DNA from: Bacteroidia bacterium | Lineage (GTDB): Bacteria > Bacteroidota > Bacteroidia > J057 | NCBI GenBank assembly: GCA_041391665.1 | Contig: JAWKNO010000002.1 | Span: forward strand, 1,860,001-1,924,000 | Reading direction: 5' to 3' | Length of the DNA: 64,000 nucleotides | Shown: in pieces, positions 18,906 to 28,309 of the stretch | How positions within the stretch are numbered: position 1 is the first letter of the stretch | Layout of the letters: every line of letters starts with the position of its first letter | Position numbers and translations under genes: made by a program | The notes under the pieces: model-generated | What the model saw: the letters and a program-made list of their open reading frames with translations, nothing else | Databases searched by the model: none | Told to the model about the DNA's origin: nothing

Positions 18906-21900
18906 TTATCTTCGAATCAGTTTCCCGGTATAAATTTTTTCCAGATTTTCTATTTGGTAAATATAGATTCCCTGAGGCAGCACCGGAATCGCAAGTTTTT
19001 CATTCAACCGGCCTTCATAATTCCATTTCTTCACAAACACCTCTTTCCCATCGGTAGAAAACAGTTTCAATGTGCTTTCGGTCTTTTCCCCGGCAAACAT
19101 TTCGACGGTAAGGAAGTCAGAAAATGGATTGGGAGCAATACGTACATTAAAATCTTTGGCCAACCATACCTCCACGATATCAGAATAAACAAATTTTCCA
19201 TCAAAATCTACTTGTCTCAACCGGTAGAAGTTGGAACCGGATAAGGGATTATTGTCTGGGAAATGATAAGTTACGGGTACCTGCGAATTGCCTTTGCCCT
19301 TTACCTGCCCGATGGTTTCAAAAGCAACCCCGTCGGCACTCCTTTCCACTTCAAAACGATCGTTGTTGAGCTCCCAACCGGTTCGCCATTCCAGCTCAAC
19401 TGTTCCGGCGTTTTCTTCTCCGGTAAAGGTCAACAGTTCGACCGGAAGCGGGGTATTGGGGTTGCCACCGCCAAACCCTGAAAATCCTCCGGTAAAGTTG
19501 GCGGTAAAGGCATGATTGGATCCCAGGGCAGCATATGTTACCGCCAGGTTCAGGGTTGCATTCTGGTTGGCCGGTGACAATCCGCTGATGGGCCCGACAG
19601 ATTTAACCAGTTTAAAGTCAGAAGTAGTGTAGGCGGGGTTGCTGTTGGCTACCCAACCGGTAAATTCGGCATCAGTATAGTAAAGGGTAATGTCGTAGGA
19701 ATCGCCTCCCCCCGGGCTGTTGTTGGTTGGGGTGATAATAAAGGTTTTGTCCGCCAGCTCGTGCCCTGCGGTAAGCGACCAGGCAGACTGTGCCCCTGTT
19801 CCAGCGCGATCTACCGTAACCGAAGTACAACCATAATCATACGCAGAGTTATTGGTGAGACTCAGCACGATCTCTGATCCGTCGTAATAATGTACCGTTT
19901 CAAAAGGCCCAAAGTACTGAGAATCAGTAGAATTCAGAACGGTCTCAACGTTTGTTCCGCCAGTAGTATGAACATCCACATTGTCAATGACAAAGCCGGG
20001 ATTAGATCCCACTCCATTTGCATCATTGGTCCAGCGCCACCCGATAAAAAAGGTCGAATTGTCAACCGCAGCGGGAATAGTTACCGTCCGGGGAGTGGCA
20101 GAAGTTACTCCGACATAAGGCGCAGTAGTAGTGCCTTCAATCAGCGTGAATGATGTCCCATTCAAAGAATAATACAGTCTCCCGTAGTCAGCGCCTGACT
20201 CTCCGTTACATTTAAAATCAAAGCTCACTTCCATTCCACTGTAAGCCGTACCATCAATCTGCGGCGTACTCAGAATTACATCATCGACAGTGGTATTATC
20301 ATAGGTAGCATTTATGCCGTCACTGGAAGCATAGGCGCTCCCGGTTCCCGTCATTCCTCCGTTGGCCCCATCTTCCCATAAGTTTGCCCCGGTTGCTCCG
20401 CCAAACAGTCCTCTGCTCCAGTTTGAACTCCCCAATGCGCCGTATACGAGGGCAGTCTCAAAGTCCTCTGTAAACAAAGTAAAACCGGCGACCGGCCCGG
20501 TATCATTGTCATTGAGGGTAATGGTATGAGACTGATTATAACTTGCTGCGGTAGCATCTGTTGTGCCGGAAATCACATAAGTCAGCACAATGGTTTCGGC
20601 ACTTTCATCGCCACTATCATCGTAGATTCTGATATCCACATCCTGTGTAGCTATACTGGCATCCGGGAAAGTGAGTTGTTTACTTACATTGAGTATATCG
20701 TAATCGGTGCCCTCCGTCGCCGTTCCGGCAAGGTTGATCGTAACCGTAGCATCCCCGGTAGGTGCTGCAGCGATCTGCATCGTCACGGTTATGTCTGTAT
20801 AATCCCGGCAGGAAGTTGTCGCGGCGGTTGCCTCTGTCGTGGAAGAGCTGGTGAGGACAAATGATATTTCCGGCCCACGGGGCGGCTCTACCATAAACAT
20901 CCCGTTTCCATGGGTTCCTGCCAGCAGGAAGTTGTCGTCAGCCCGTAAAGCCAGCGAACTTGTCAAGGCGTAGCCAATACTGGTGCTCCCGATCCTTGTC
21001 CATGTGGTCGAACCACCATTTAACGTGGATGTACAATACAACCCGATTGATGTACCTACCACATAATAGGTTATGCCGCCTTCTTCCAAAATCGAAGCCG
21101 ACCGGAAAGAGGCTGTGGAGATATTCCCCTCCACCAGCGACCAGGTAGGCGTAGCCGAATTGGCATTCGTAGTGTGGTAAACGCTGTTGGTATTATAGTT
21201 GGAATAGGTTACCAGAATTTCGTTGGCATCGTTGGGGTTCACTGCAATACTGCTTACAATTCCTGATCCGGCTGTACCTGGGGTGATATCTGTCGGTGCG
21301 GTCGCTGCCGCACCAAAAGCCGGATCATTTAACCGGAAAACTTCTCCTACCTGTGTACCAATATACAATACCCGGCCGGCATCTGTACTTCCGTATCCAC
21401 TTCCCCGTGTAACAGCCAGCGAACGAATATTATCACCTACTGCGCTACCCACCCCGGTCATTGTTGTCCATGTGCCGGAAGTTACCGTCGATGCGGCTGT
21501 TGTGCGAAACAGATCTGTTCCTCCGGCAAAATAGAGAATTTCTGTATTGTCAGGATCGAGGAGAAAATAGGTAACAAATATACTGGTGGATGCACCACTG
21601 GGAGTGATATAGGTTCCGTTTCTGCGTAGCGTACCGTTTTGCGAACCATAAAAATTTGTTCCGCCGGAAGATATTCCTACCGCAACGCCATCGCCGGAAC
21701 CAATTTCACTATGTGTAGTTCCGGAGGAAGAAGAGGTTGTTCCGTTGTCCTGGGCGCCACCAATTACCACGTCACTTCCCGTCGTCGGGTCAATCGCTAC
21801 ATGGTAATACTGATAAGTGACATAGTCATTGTTCAAACTGGTCCAGGAAGGTGTGCCGGCAGTAATATCTGCGCTGTGAATCCCGCCGTCAGTACCACTA

Positions 21901-23348
21901 TACAATACATCGTTGTTGTTGGGGGCAAATGTCAGCGCGTGAATATCGGGATGGTGATTAGTATATTTTGCATACCCACTTGTATTGGCATAACCGCCGA
22001 TTCTTGTGGTATTCGAAGTGGAGGTAAATCCGTCTGTCGAACGGTAAATATTGGTTCCGCCTACAAAAACTGTAGATGCATTGTCGGGTTTTACAGCCAC
22101 TACCAGGTCATATCCTCCCTGGATAGCAAATGGGTCATTGCCATCTGAGCAGCCCGTTTCATCGGGTAAGTTGGCCGAGAGGTCGGTCCATGTTGTTGTG
22201 CCCTGGTTCCACTGAAAAAAATCAGCCTCTACTCCGGCTGTACCTGCGCAGTCGCTGGAAAAATCATTATCGTATAACGCATATAGTATATTTTCATTTG
22301 ACGGAGCAATGGCAAGTACAACCCTGCCGTAGTTTCCGGAGGTGCTCCAGGTTCCGGGGGTACCATTGCCTGCGATACGGGTCCAGGAAGCGACATCGCC
22401 TGTGGTGGATGTCCAGACGCCATCTATAGTTGAAGAGAGAACACCGGAAAATGCAGCATACAGCCGGCCGGTTGAAGTTACCACGATATCGGTCATATTC
22501 GAAGGAGAGCCACAACCAGGGCCCAGTACAAGAGACCAGGTGCTTCCCCCATCCTGTGAGCGGAGAATTTCGCCTAATGCCGCAGCATATATATCCCCGT
22601 TGGTAGGGTCGACAACCAGTTTGCTGATAAAGTCTGCACAATTATCAAAACTCTCCAGGGAGCCCGTGTTTGAGTTTCCGAGGAAAGTCCAGGTATCGCC
22701 ATTATCGGTTGATTTCCAGATACCCGTTCCAAAATAAAGGGAGTTGTTGCTAAGAGACGCACTATTTCCGCTGGCTTCTCCCGTCGCGTAATACCAGGTA
22801 TCTTCCTGGCCGGAGCGAGTGTCCTGGACGATAGCAGTTACGTTGTGGATTTCGTCATTGGAGGAGACTTTTGTCCAGGTTGTACCGCCGTTGGTGGTGC
22901 GATAGACGCCCGAACTCACCCCCCCGGCCAGAATGGTACTGTTGGAAGCATAGCGGGTATCAAAAGCGATGGCCCGTGTGCGTCCGCCCAGGTTATTGGG
23001 GCCTCTTTCCGTAACGGTAAATGCAGAACTCCTTTGGCTTGGGTTCTGAACAGGCGCGCGATATGCCTGAGAAAGTTCTATTTGGCGTATCCCTTCGGGA
23101 ATTTGCCCCGTAGCGGGATCTTTCATCATATCGTATTCAAACTGAATCCGTGCATCAACAAAAAGTGCACGCTCTTCCAGCGTTGGTTCATCCTCTTCCC
23201 CCTCGTCTTCCATATGAAGCGGGATATCGTGTGCGATGAGGGTATTGCGGTTTGCCCAATACCTGGAAGTAGTAGTGTAAAAAACGGTAGCAGTTAATGC
23301 TAACACAAGAAATGCAATCAAAACCCGGTTGGTAAACAAATTCATCAC
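18906..23348 (-). CDS. Secreted BNR/Asp-box beta-propeller protein with Calx-beta and T9SS domains
   Basis: 1,480 residues. An N-terminal membrane/signal segment (VLIAFLVLALTATVFY) is followed by an acidic linker. About 750 residues of repeats of the sortilin/BNR type come next, with Asp-box motifs such as STDGG/STDNGDTW, TTNGGTTW and SQDGGSTW. Around residues 870-980 lies a Calx-beta-like domain (ATEGTDYDI ... IYDDSGDESAETIVLTY). A lectin-like beta-sandwich (DFETALVYGALGSSNWSRG ...) follows. The end carries ELEWRTGWELNNDRFEVERS and a T9SS sorting domain (VRIAPNPFSDFLTVEMF ... IYIYQIENLEKIYTGKLIRR). Predicted to be exported and surface-bound; an enzymatic activity is not evident. It is the first gene of an operon with the glycosyltransferase and DUF2304 genes. 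Confidence 0.86.
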   Translation of the reverse strand: MMNLFTNRVLIAFLVLALTATVFYTTTSRYWANRNTLIAHDIPLHMEDEGEEDEPTLEERALFVDARIQFEYDMMKDPATGQIPEGIRQIELSQAYRAPVQNPSQRSSAFTVTERGPNNLGGRTRAIAFDTRYASNSTILAGGVSSGVYRTTNGGTTWTKVSSNDEIHNVTAIVQDTRSGQEDTWYYATGEASGNSASLSNNSLYFGTGIWKSTDNGDTWTFLGNSNTGSLESFDNCADFISKLVVDPTNGDIYAAALGEILRSQDGGSTWSLVLGPGCGSPSNMTDIVVTSTGRLYAAFSGVLSSTIDGVWTSTTGDVASWTRIAGNGTPGTWSTSGNYGRVVLAIAPSNENILYALYDNDFSSDCAGTAGVEADFFQWNQGTTTWTDLSANLPDETGCSDGNDPFAIQGGYDLVVAVKPDNASTVFVGGTNIYRSTDGFTSTSNTTRIGGYANTSGYAKYTNHHPDIHALTFAPNNNDVLYSGTDGGIHSADITAGTPSWTSLNNDYVTYQYYHVAIDPTTGSDVVIGGAQDNGTTSSSSGTTHSEIGSGDGVAVGISSGGTNFYGSQNGTLRRNGTYITPSGASTSIFVTYFLLDPDNTEILYFAGGTDLFRTTAASTVTSGTWTTMTGVGSAVGDNIRSLAVTRGSGYGSTDAGRVLYIGTQVGEVFRLNDPAFGAAATAPTDITPGTAGSGIVSSIAVNPNDANEILVTYSNYNTNSVYHTTNANSATPTWSLVEGNISTASFRSASILEEGGITYYVVGTSIGLYCTSTLNGGSTTWTRIGSTSIGYALTSSLALRADDNFLLAGTHGNGMFMVEPPRGPEISFVLTSSSTTEATAATTSCRDYTDITVTMQIAAAPTGDATVTINLAGTATEGTDYDILNVSKQLTFPDASIATQDVDIRIYDDSGDESAETIVLTYVISGTTDATAASYNQSHTITLNDNDTGPVAGFTLFTEDFETALVYGALGSSNWSRGLFGGATGANLWEDGANGGMTGTGSAYASSDGINATYDNTTVDDVILSTPQIDGTAYSGMEVSFDFKCNGESGADYGRLYYSLNGTSFTLIEGTTTAPYVGVTSATPRTVTIPAAVDNSTFFIGWRWTNDANGVGSNPGFVIDNVDVHTTGGTNVETVLNSTDSQYFGPFETVHYYDGSEIVLSLTNNSAYDYGCTSVTVDRAGTGAQSAWSLTAGHELADKTFIITPTNNSPGGGDSYDITLYYTDAEFTGWVANSNPAYTTSDFKLVKSVGPISGLSPANQNATLNLAVTYAALGSNHAFTANFTGGFSGFGGGNPNTPLPVELLTFTGEENAGTVELEWRTGWELNNDRFEVERSADGVAFETIGQVKGKGNSQVPVTYHFPDNNPLSGSNFYRLRQVDFDGKFVYSDIVEVWLAKDFNVRIAPNPFSDFLTVEMFAGEKTESTLKLFSTDGKEVFVKKWNYEGRLNEKLAIPVLPQGIYIYQIENLEKIYTGKLIRR

Positions 23349-23375
23349 TCAAACATTTGGACTAACAATAAATGT

Positions 23376-23404
23376 GCAGCCCCAGCATTTTGGACCGGGG
23401 CTGC
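23376..23404 (-). terminator. Hairpin after the DNRLRE gene
   Basis: A perfect 8-bp GC-rich stem (23376-23383 with 23397-23404) lies about 60 nt after the minus-strand stop at 23463, between that gene and the propeller gene. The following T-run is weak, so partial read-through into the propeller operon is possible. Confidence 0.5.
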
Positions 23405-23462
23405 AGGATAAGATATACAAAAATAATTATCAGACAATTAACTTTTCAGACAAAATCACTGG

Positions 23463-24464
23463 CTATTGAATTATTAACTTTCGGAAAACATCAAATTCAC
23501 CGGTAGAAAATTTCACCAGATAAATGCCCGGATTCAGCCCTGAGATAGAAAGTGAAAGATTTCCCTGCTGTAATAAAACAGATTCCGGATGGTGCAAAGC
23601 AATTTTTCCATTAATATCAAAAATATTCACCTGGGCAAAACCAGTTTGTTTCCCTTCCCATTTTAAGGCAATTCTTTCATTGGCCGGATTGGGAAAAATC
23701 TCAAGTCCAAAGCTTGCGAGTAAGTCATCGTTGGCATCGGGAAGGGTGTAGCGGACAAAAAGCCGGGGCTGTAGTCCTTCATCCGAGTTGTTGTGAGAAC
23801 CAAACCTTCTGGCTGTATTCCCTTTCGACTCATCTCCTACCAATACCCAACCGAAGTTGGAGTCGGGTTGGGTTATCCAATAAGCCACATCGGCAACCAG
23901 GCCTGCTCCGGACCAATTGTTGTTTCCAGCAGTGGAAGGCACGTCCAGACTACCACTGGAAACCGCCAGAAAATCACCCCCTGCCGTAGTCCATGAATCA
24001 GTATCATAAAACCGGTGAATCCATGTTGCGTCACCTGTAGTAGATGCGGCACCTGCGCCTTCATTGCCAGCGGCAGCGGAAGAACCTTCACCCCATGAAG
24101 CCATCACACGGTGTAATTTGACTGTTTGAGTGCCTGTACCGGATCCCTGTGACATATTCAGCATCAGCGAAACACTGTCGATGATCGCATTGGCAGGAAT
24201 ATTGTCCATAGGAAAATGTACCAGTCCGCGCCGTATCGACCCTGCGGTCTGTCCGGTTCGGCCTGCAAAAAAATAATTACCACTGCCATTGCTCAGCAAG
24301 CCGCCAACATCTTCAATCAATGTATTGTCGAGGTCTGCAACAATGGTCGTAGAAGTTTGCGCAGACAGGTGCTCTAAGCCTGAAAACGCAGAAATAATAA
24401 AATAGAGAAAAAAGAAAAAATACTTACTCCAATTCAGTGTTAACTTTGGAAATGAATGTTTCAT
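23463..24464 (-). CDS. DNRLRE-type secreted protein with T9SS sorting domain
   Basis: This 333-residue protein begins with a signal peptide (YFFFFLYFIISAF ... LSAQ). Residues ~40-235 resemble the DNRLRE beta-sandwich: DNTLIEDVGGLLSNGSGNYFFAGR, RRGLVHFPMDNIPANAIIDSVSL, VKLHRVMASWGEGSS, and W-rich segments ending GLQPRLFVRYT. The C-terminus (LEIFPNPANERIALKWEG ... GIYLVKFSTG) is a T9SS type A sorting domain. The DNRLRE fold is found in cell-wall-linked and carbohydrate-associated proteins. The specific target is unknown. It probably precedes the propeller operon in transcription but is separated from it by a hairpin. Confidence 0.82.
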   Translation of the reverse strand: MKHSFPKLTLNWSKYFFFFLYFIISAFSGLEHLSAQTSTTIVADLDNTLIEDVGGLLSNGSGNYFFAGRTGQTAGSIRRGLVHFPMDNIPANAIIDSVSLMLNMSQGSGTGTQTVKLHRVMASWGEGSSAAAGNEGAGAASTTGDATWIHRFYDTDSWTTAGGDFLAVSSGSLDVPSTAGNNNWSGAGLVADVAYWITQPDSNFGWVLVGDESKGNTARRFGSHNNSDEGLQPRLFVRYTLPDANDDLLASFGLEIFPNPANERIALKWEGKQTGFAQVNIFDINGKIALHHPESVLLQQGNLSLSISGLNPGIYLVKFSTGEFDVFRKLIIQ

Positions 24465-24667
24465 AGAATAATGTTTAGAAATTTAGGTAAGAATTTTGTA
24501 GTTAATCATTCTGATAAAATATTTAAACTTATCAATAAATACGCCCTCAATGACAATTATCACTAACGTAAATATTTCCGATTCGTAGCTTTACCCTCAA
24601 ATTCGACTTCAATCTTTCTCTCATTGCTTTTGTCGTTCCGGAACCTGCTTCCCGAGAATTTTAACAT

Positions 24668-27600
24668 ATGCTGAACCGGACCATACATTTTTTTCTTACA
24701 CACAAACCCATAGTTTTCCTGCTGCTTGCCGCTATTCTGGCTGGTGGAACGCTCACCTCTCCTTTTCCTTCGGTTTGGGGTGATTGGGCCGACGACGCCC
24801 GTATCTCTGTAGATGCGATTCCGGATCTGGGAGAAAATCAACAGATTGTATTCACCCGCTGGCCAGGCCGTTCACCCAAAGACATTGAAGACCAGATCAC
24901 CTACCCGCTCACGACAACGCTGATGGGCATTCCAGGGGTAAAAACGGTCCGGAGTAATTCTGTATTTGGGTTTTCCAGCATCTACTTGATTTTTGAGGAA
25001 GGTACGGAATTTTTCTGGAGTCGCTCCCGTATTCTGGAAAAACTCAATGCGCTTTCTCCAGGCACCCTTCCCGACAATGTGCAACCACAACTTGGCCCCG
25101 ATGCCACCGCACTGGGGCAGGTATTCTGGTACACACTGGAAGGCAGGGATAAAGAAGGAAATCCAACAGGCGGCTGGGATCTTCAAGAGATACGATCTGT
25201 TCAGGATTTTCAGGTAAAATATGCACTTGCTTCTGTCGGGGGGGTAGCTGAAGTCGCCTCAGTTGGCGGATTTTTGCAAGAGTATCAGATCGATGTGGAT
25301 CCTGTATCCCTCAAAGCATACGATCTCACGCTTAGTCAGATTATGGAAAGCGTGCGCAATACCAATATGGACGTAGGCGCCCGTACCATTGAGATCAATC
25401 GGGTGGAATACACAGTACGAGGACTTGGTTATATAAAGTCCATACAGGATTTAGAGAATGCGGTTATCACCACACGCAATCAGGTACCGGTACGCATTCG
25501 GCAGATCGCCCGGGTTTCGCTAGGACCTGCACCCCGAAGAGGAGTCCTCGATAAAGGCGGAGCCGAAGTCGCCGGTGGCGTGGTAGTTGCGCGATACGGC
25601 GCAAACCCGATGAAAGTCATCGAATCGGTCAAAGACCGGATCCAGCAACTGGGACCAGGACTCCCCCGCAAAACACTCGGCGACGGTACAATTTCCCAAT
25701 TAACCATCGTCCCTTTTTACGACAGAAGCACCCTCATAAAAGAGACGCTGGGCACACTCCAAACTGCCCTGATCCTGGAAATACTAATTACCGTGCTGGT
25801 AATTGTTGTCATGATCCGAAGTATCGGCGCTTCCCTGCTGATCTCCGGATTGCTGCCGGTGGCTGTTTTACTGACTTTTATTGGCATGCGTTTTCTCGGT
25901 ACGGAGGCCAATATTGTCTCACTTGCCGGTATTGCCATTGCCATCGGTACGATGGTCGATGTGGGAATTGTGCTGACTGAAAATATCATTCAGCGACTGC
26001 GTACAGACACCACGGATACACCACCCCGGCGCAAAGTTTCGGAAGCGGCCAAAGAAGTTACCCCGGCTATTCTTACGGCCATTCTCACGACCATTGTAAG
26101 TTTTCTACCAGTATTTTTTATGGAAGGGGCAGAAGGGAAGTTGTTCAGGCCACTTGCCATCACAAAAACCATCGCGTTGGTATCATCGCTGGCTATGGCA
26201 CTGGTCATTGTACCCGCCTTTGCACACCTTACCTTCAACTACTTCCGGCTGGAAAAATGGGCTGAATACAGTAGAAAATGGATCACCCGGTTGCCAGGCA
26301 TACGGAAAACCGGTTTTTCCCGGCCGGATATCTGGCTGGTTTCACTCATTTTGCTGGCTATGCTGGCGCGGTACTGGGCACCATTGGGGGCCGGGGCAAA
26401 TAACTGGCAACATTTTCTCTTTACAGCGATCGTTGTGCCCGGGCTGCTGGGCATCATGCTTTTACTCCACAAATATTATACACGCATTCTTACCTGGTGT
26501 CTGCAACACAAGCTGGCATTTTTTTCCTTGCCAATGGCCCTCACTGCATTGACATTTACGGTGTGGTTTGGTTATGGAAAAATGACGGCGATCGTTCCTG
26601 ATTTTTTGAAACAGCATGCAGTTTATCAGTTTGTTTCAAAAACATTTCCCGGACTCGGCAAAGAATTTATGCCGGCGCTGGATGAAGGTTCTTTTTTGCT
26701 GATGCCCACCTCCATGCCTCACGCCGGAATGGAAGAAAATCAGGAAGTATTACAGCAATTGGACATGGCCGTTGCCGCCATTCCGGAAATAGAAAGTGTA
26801 GTGGGAAAACTCGGCAGAGCCGAATCAGCACTGGACCCGGCACCGATTTCGATGTATGAGAATCTGATACACTATAAAAGTGAATATATTACCGATTCCA
26901 ACGGATTCCGGGTTCGCTTCAGGGTCAACGCCGAGGGGGCGTTTGAGCGCGATGCCGACGGCAAGCTGATTCCCGATGCCAGCGGCATGTATTTCCGCCA
27001 ATGGCGGGATCATATTCACTCTCCCGATGATATATGGAAGGAGATCGCGGCCATTGAGTTGCCGGGCGTAACCTCTGCCCCGCGGCTTCAACCCATCGAA
27101 ACACGTCTTGTCATGCTTCAGACCGGCATGCGGGCGCCGATGGGAATCAAAGTCAGTGGAACGAATCTCGACAGCATACAGCAATTTGCCACACAACTGG
27201 AAACTATATTAAAACATGTGGAAGATATTCAGCCGGCAACGGTCTTTGCCGACCGCATTCTCTCCAAACCTTACCTGATTATAGATATTGACCGGGAAAA
27301 AATCGCCCGTTATGGACTCACGGTCAAAAAAATTCAGGAAATCATTGAGGTGGGAATCGGCGGAATGCCGCTGAGTCAGTCGGTCGAAGGACGCGAGCGA
27401 TATGCCATAAGGCTCCGCTATGCACGCGAACTCCGCGACGACCCCGGCCGCATCGCGCGGCTACCCGTTCCCGCCCCCGGCGGCATTCAGGTTCCCCTCG
27501 GTGAACTCACACATATTGGCTACGCCTCCGGGCCGCAGATGATTCGCACAGAAGACAATTTCCTTGTGGCTTATGTACTATTTGACCGCAGTTCGAAAAA

Positions 27601-28309
27601 ATCGGAAATCAGCGTGGTCGAACAGGCACAAGCAGCCATTCAGAAAGAAATTGAATCCGGGAAACTGGTGATACCGGCAGGGGTTAATTTTGCCTTTGCA
27701 GGAAGTTACCAGCAACAGGCACGAGCCGAAAAAAAACTATTGATTATTATTCCTTTTGCAATCATGCTGGTATTTGGCCTGCTGTATCTGCAATTTCGGT
27801 CAGTGGTCACTTCTCTGATGATTTTTTCGGGAATATGGCTTGCTTTCTGTGGAGGTATGCTCCTGGTCTGGTTATATGGAGAACCGTGGTTTCTGTCCAT
27901 ACATATTGGCAGCCTTTCATTGAGGAGCCTGTTTCATATTGACACGGTCAACCTGAGCGTAGCGGTTTGGGTAGGATTTATTGCGTTATTCGGTATTGCC
28001 ACCGATGACGGCGTGGTGATCGCAACATATCTGCACCAGGTGTTTGAAAAACGAAACCCCAAAACGCGGGCATCAATCCGAAAGGCTGTGCTGGAGGCTG
28101 GAAAAAGACGTATCAAACCCTGCCTGATGACAACGGCAACGACTGTTCTGGCATTATTGCCGATCCTGACCTCTACCGGGCGGGGATCGGATATTATGAT
28201 TCCGATGGCGATCCCGCTTTTCGGAGGGATGATGATGGAACTGGTGACCTTGTTTATCGTGCCTGTGCTGTATGCTGCCTGGCAGGAAAAAATATTATCC
28301 GCAACCTGA
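24668..28309 (+). CDS. cusA: CusA/CzcA family heavy-metal efflux RND pump (probably Cu/Ag)
   Basis: 1,213 residues, longer than the ~1,045 of E. coli CusA because of an extra membrane and linker region after the first bundle of transmembrane helices (~residues 530-640). RND marks include DAIPDLGENQQIVFTRWPGRSPKDIEDQITYPL at the start, GIAIAIGTMVDVGIVLTENI in the proton-relay helix, LTAILTTIVSFLPVFFMEGAEGKLF, and IALFGIATDDGVVIATYL in the second half. The methionines in LMPTSMPHAGMEENQ recall the metal-binding cleft of CusA. It would pump metal from periplasm or cytoplasm through an outer-membrane channel using proton flow. The adaptor gene overlaps its stop (TGATG). No TolC-like gene is nearby. 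Confidence 0.92.
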   Translation: MLNRTIHFFLTHKPIVFLLLAAILAGGTLTSPFPSVWGDWADDARISVDAIPDLGENQQIVFTRWPGRSPKDIEDQITYPLTTTLMGIPGVKTVRSNSVFGFSSIYLIFEEGTEFFWSRSRILEKLNALSPGTLPDNVQPQLGPDATALGQVFWYTLEGRDKEGNPTGGWDLQEIRSVQDFQVKYALASVGGVAEVASVGGFLQEYQIDVDPVSLKAYDLTLSQIMESVRNTNMDVGARTIEINRVEYTVRGLGYIKSIQDLENAVITTRNQVPVRIRQIARVSLGPAPRRGVLDKGGAEVAGGVVVARYGANPMKVIESVKDRIQQLGPGLPRKTLGDGTISQLTIVPFYDRSTLIKETLGTLQTALILEILITVLVIVVMIRSIGASLLISGLLPVAVLLTFIGMRFLGTEANIVSLAGIAIAIGTMVDVGIVLTENIIQRLRTDTTDTPPRRKVSEAAKEVTPAILTAILTTIVSFLPVFFMEGAEGKLFRPLAITKTIALVSSLAMALVIVPAFAHLTFNYFRLEKWAEYSRKWITRLPGIRKTGFSRPDIWLVSLILLAMLARYWAPLGAGANNWQHFLFTAIVVPGLLGIMLLLHKYYTRILTWCLQHKLAFFSLPMALTALTFTVWFGYGKMTAIVPDFLKQHAVYQFVSKTFPGLGKEFMPALDEGSFLLMPTSMPHAGMEENQEVLQQLDMAVAAIPEIESVVGKLGRAESALDPAPISMYENLIHYKSEYITDSNGFRVRFRVNAEGAFERDADGKLIPDASGMYFRQWRDHIHSPDDIWKEIAAIELPGVTSAPRLQPIETRLVMLQTGMRAPMGIKVSGTNLDSIQQFATQLETILKHVEDIQPATVFADRILSKPYLIIDIDREKIARYGLTVKKIQEIIEVGIGGMPLSQSVEGRERYAIRLRYARELRDDPGRIARLPVPAPGGIQVPLGELTHIGYASGPQMIRTEDNFLVAYVLFDRSSKKSEISVVEQAQAAIQKEIESGKLVIPAGVNFAFAGSYQQQARAEKKLLIIIPFAIMLVFGLLYLQFRSVVTSLMIFSGIWLAFCGGMLLVWLYGEPWFLSIHIGSLSLRSLFHIDTVNLSVAVWVGFIALFGIATDDGVVIATYLHQVFEKRNPKTRASIRKAVLEAGKRRIKPCLMTTATTVLALLPILTSTGRGSDIMIPMAIPLFGGMMMELVTLFIVPVLYAAWQEKILSAT

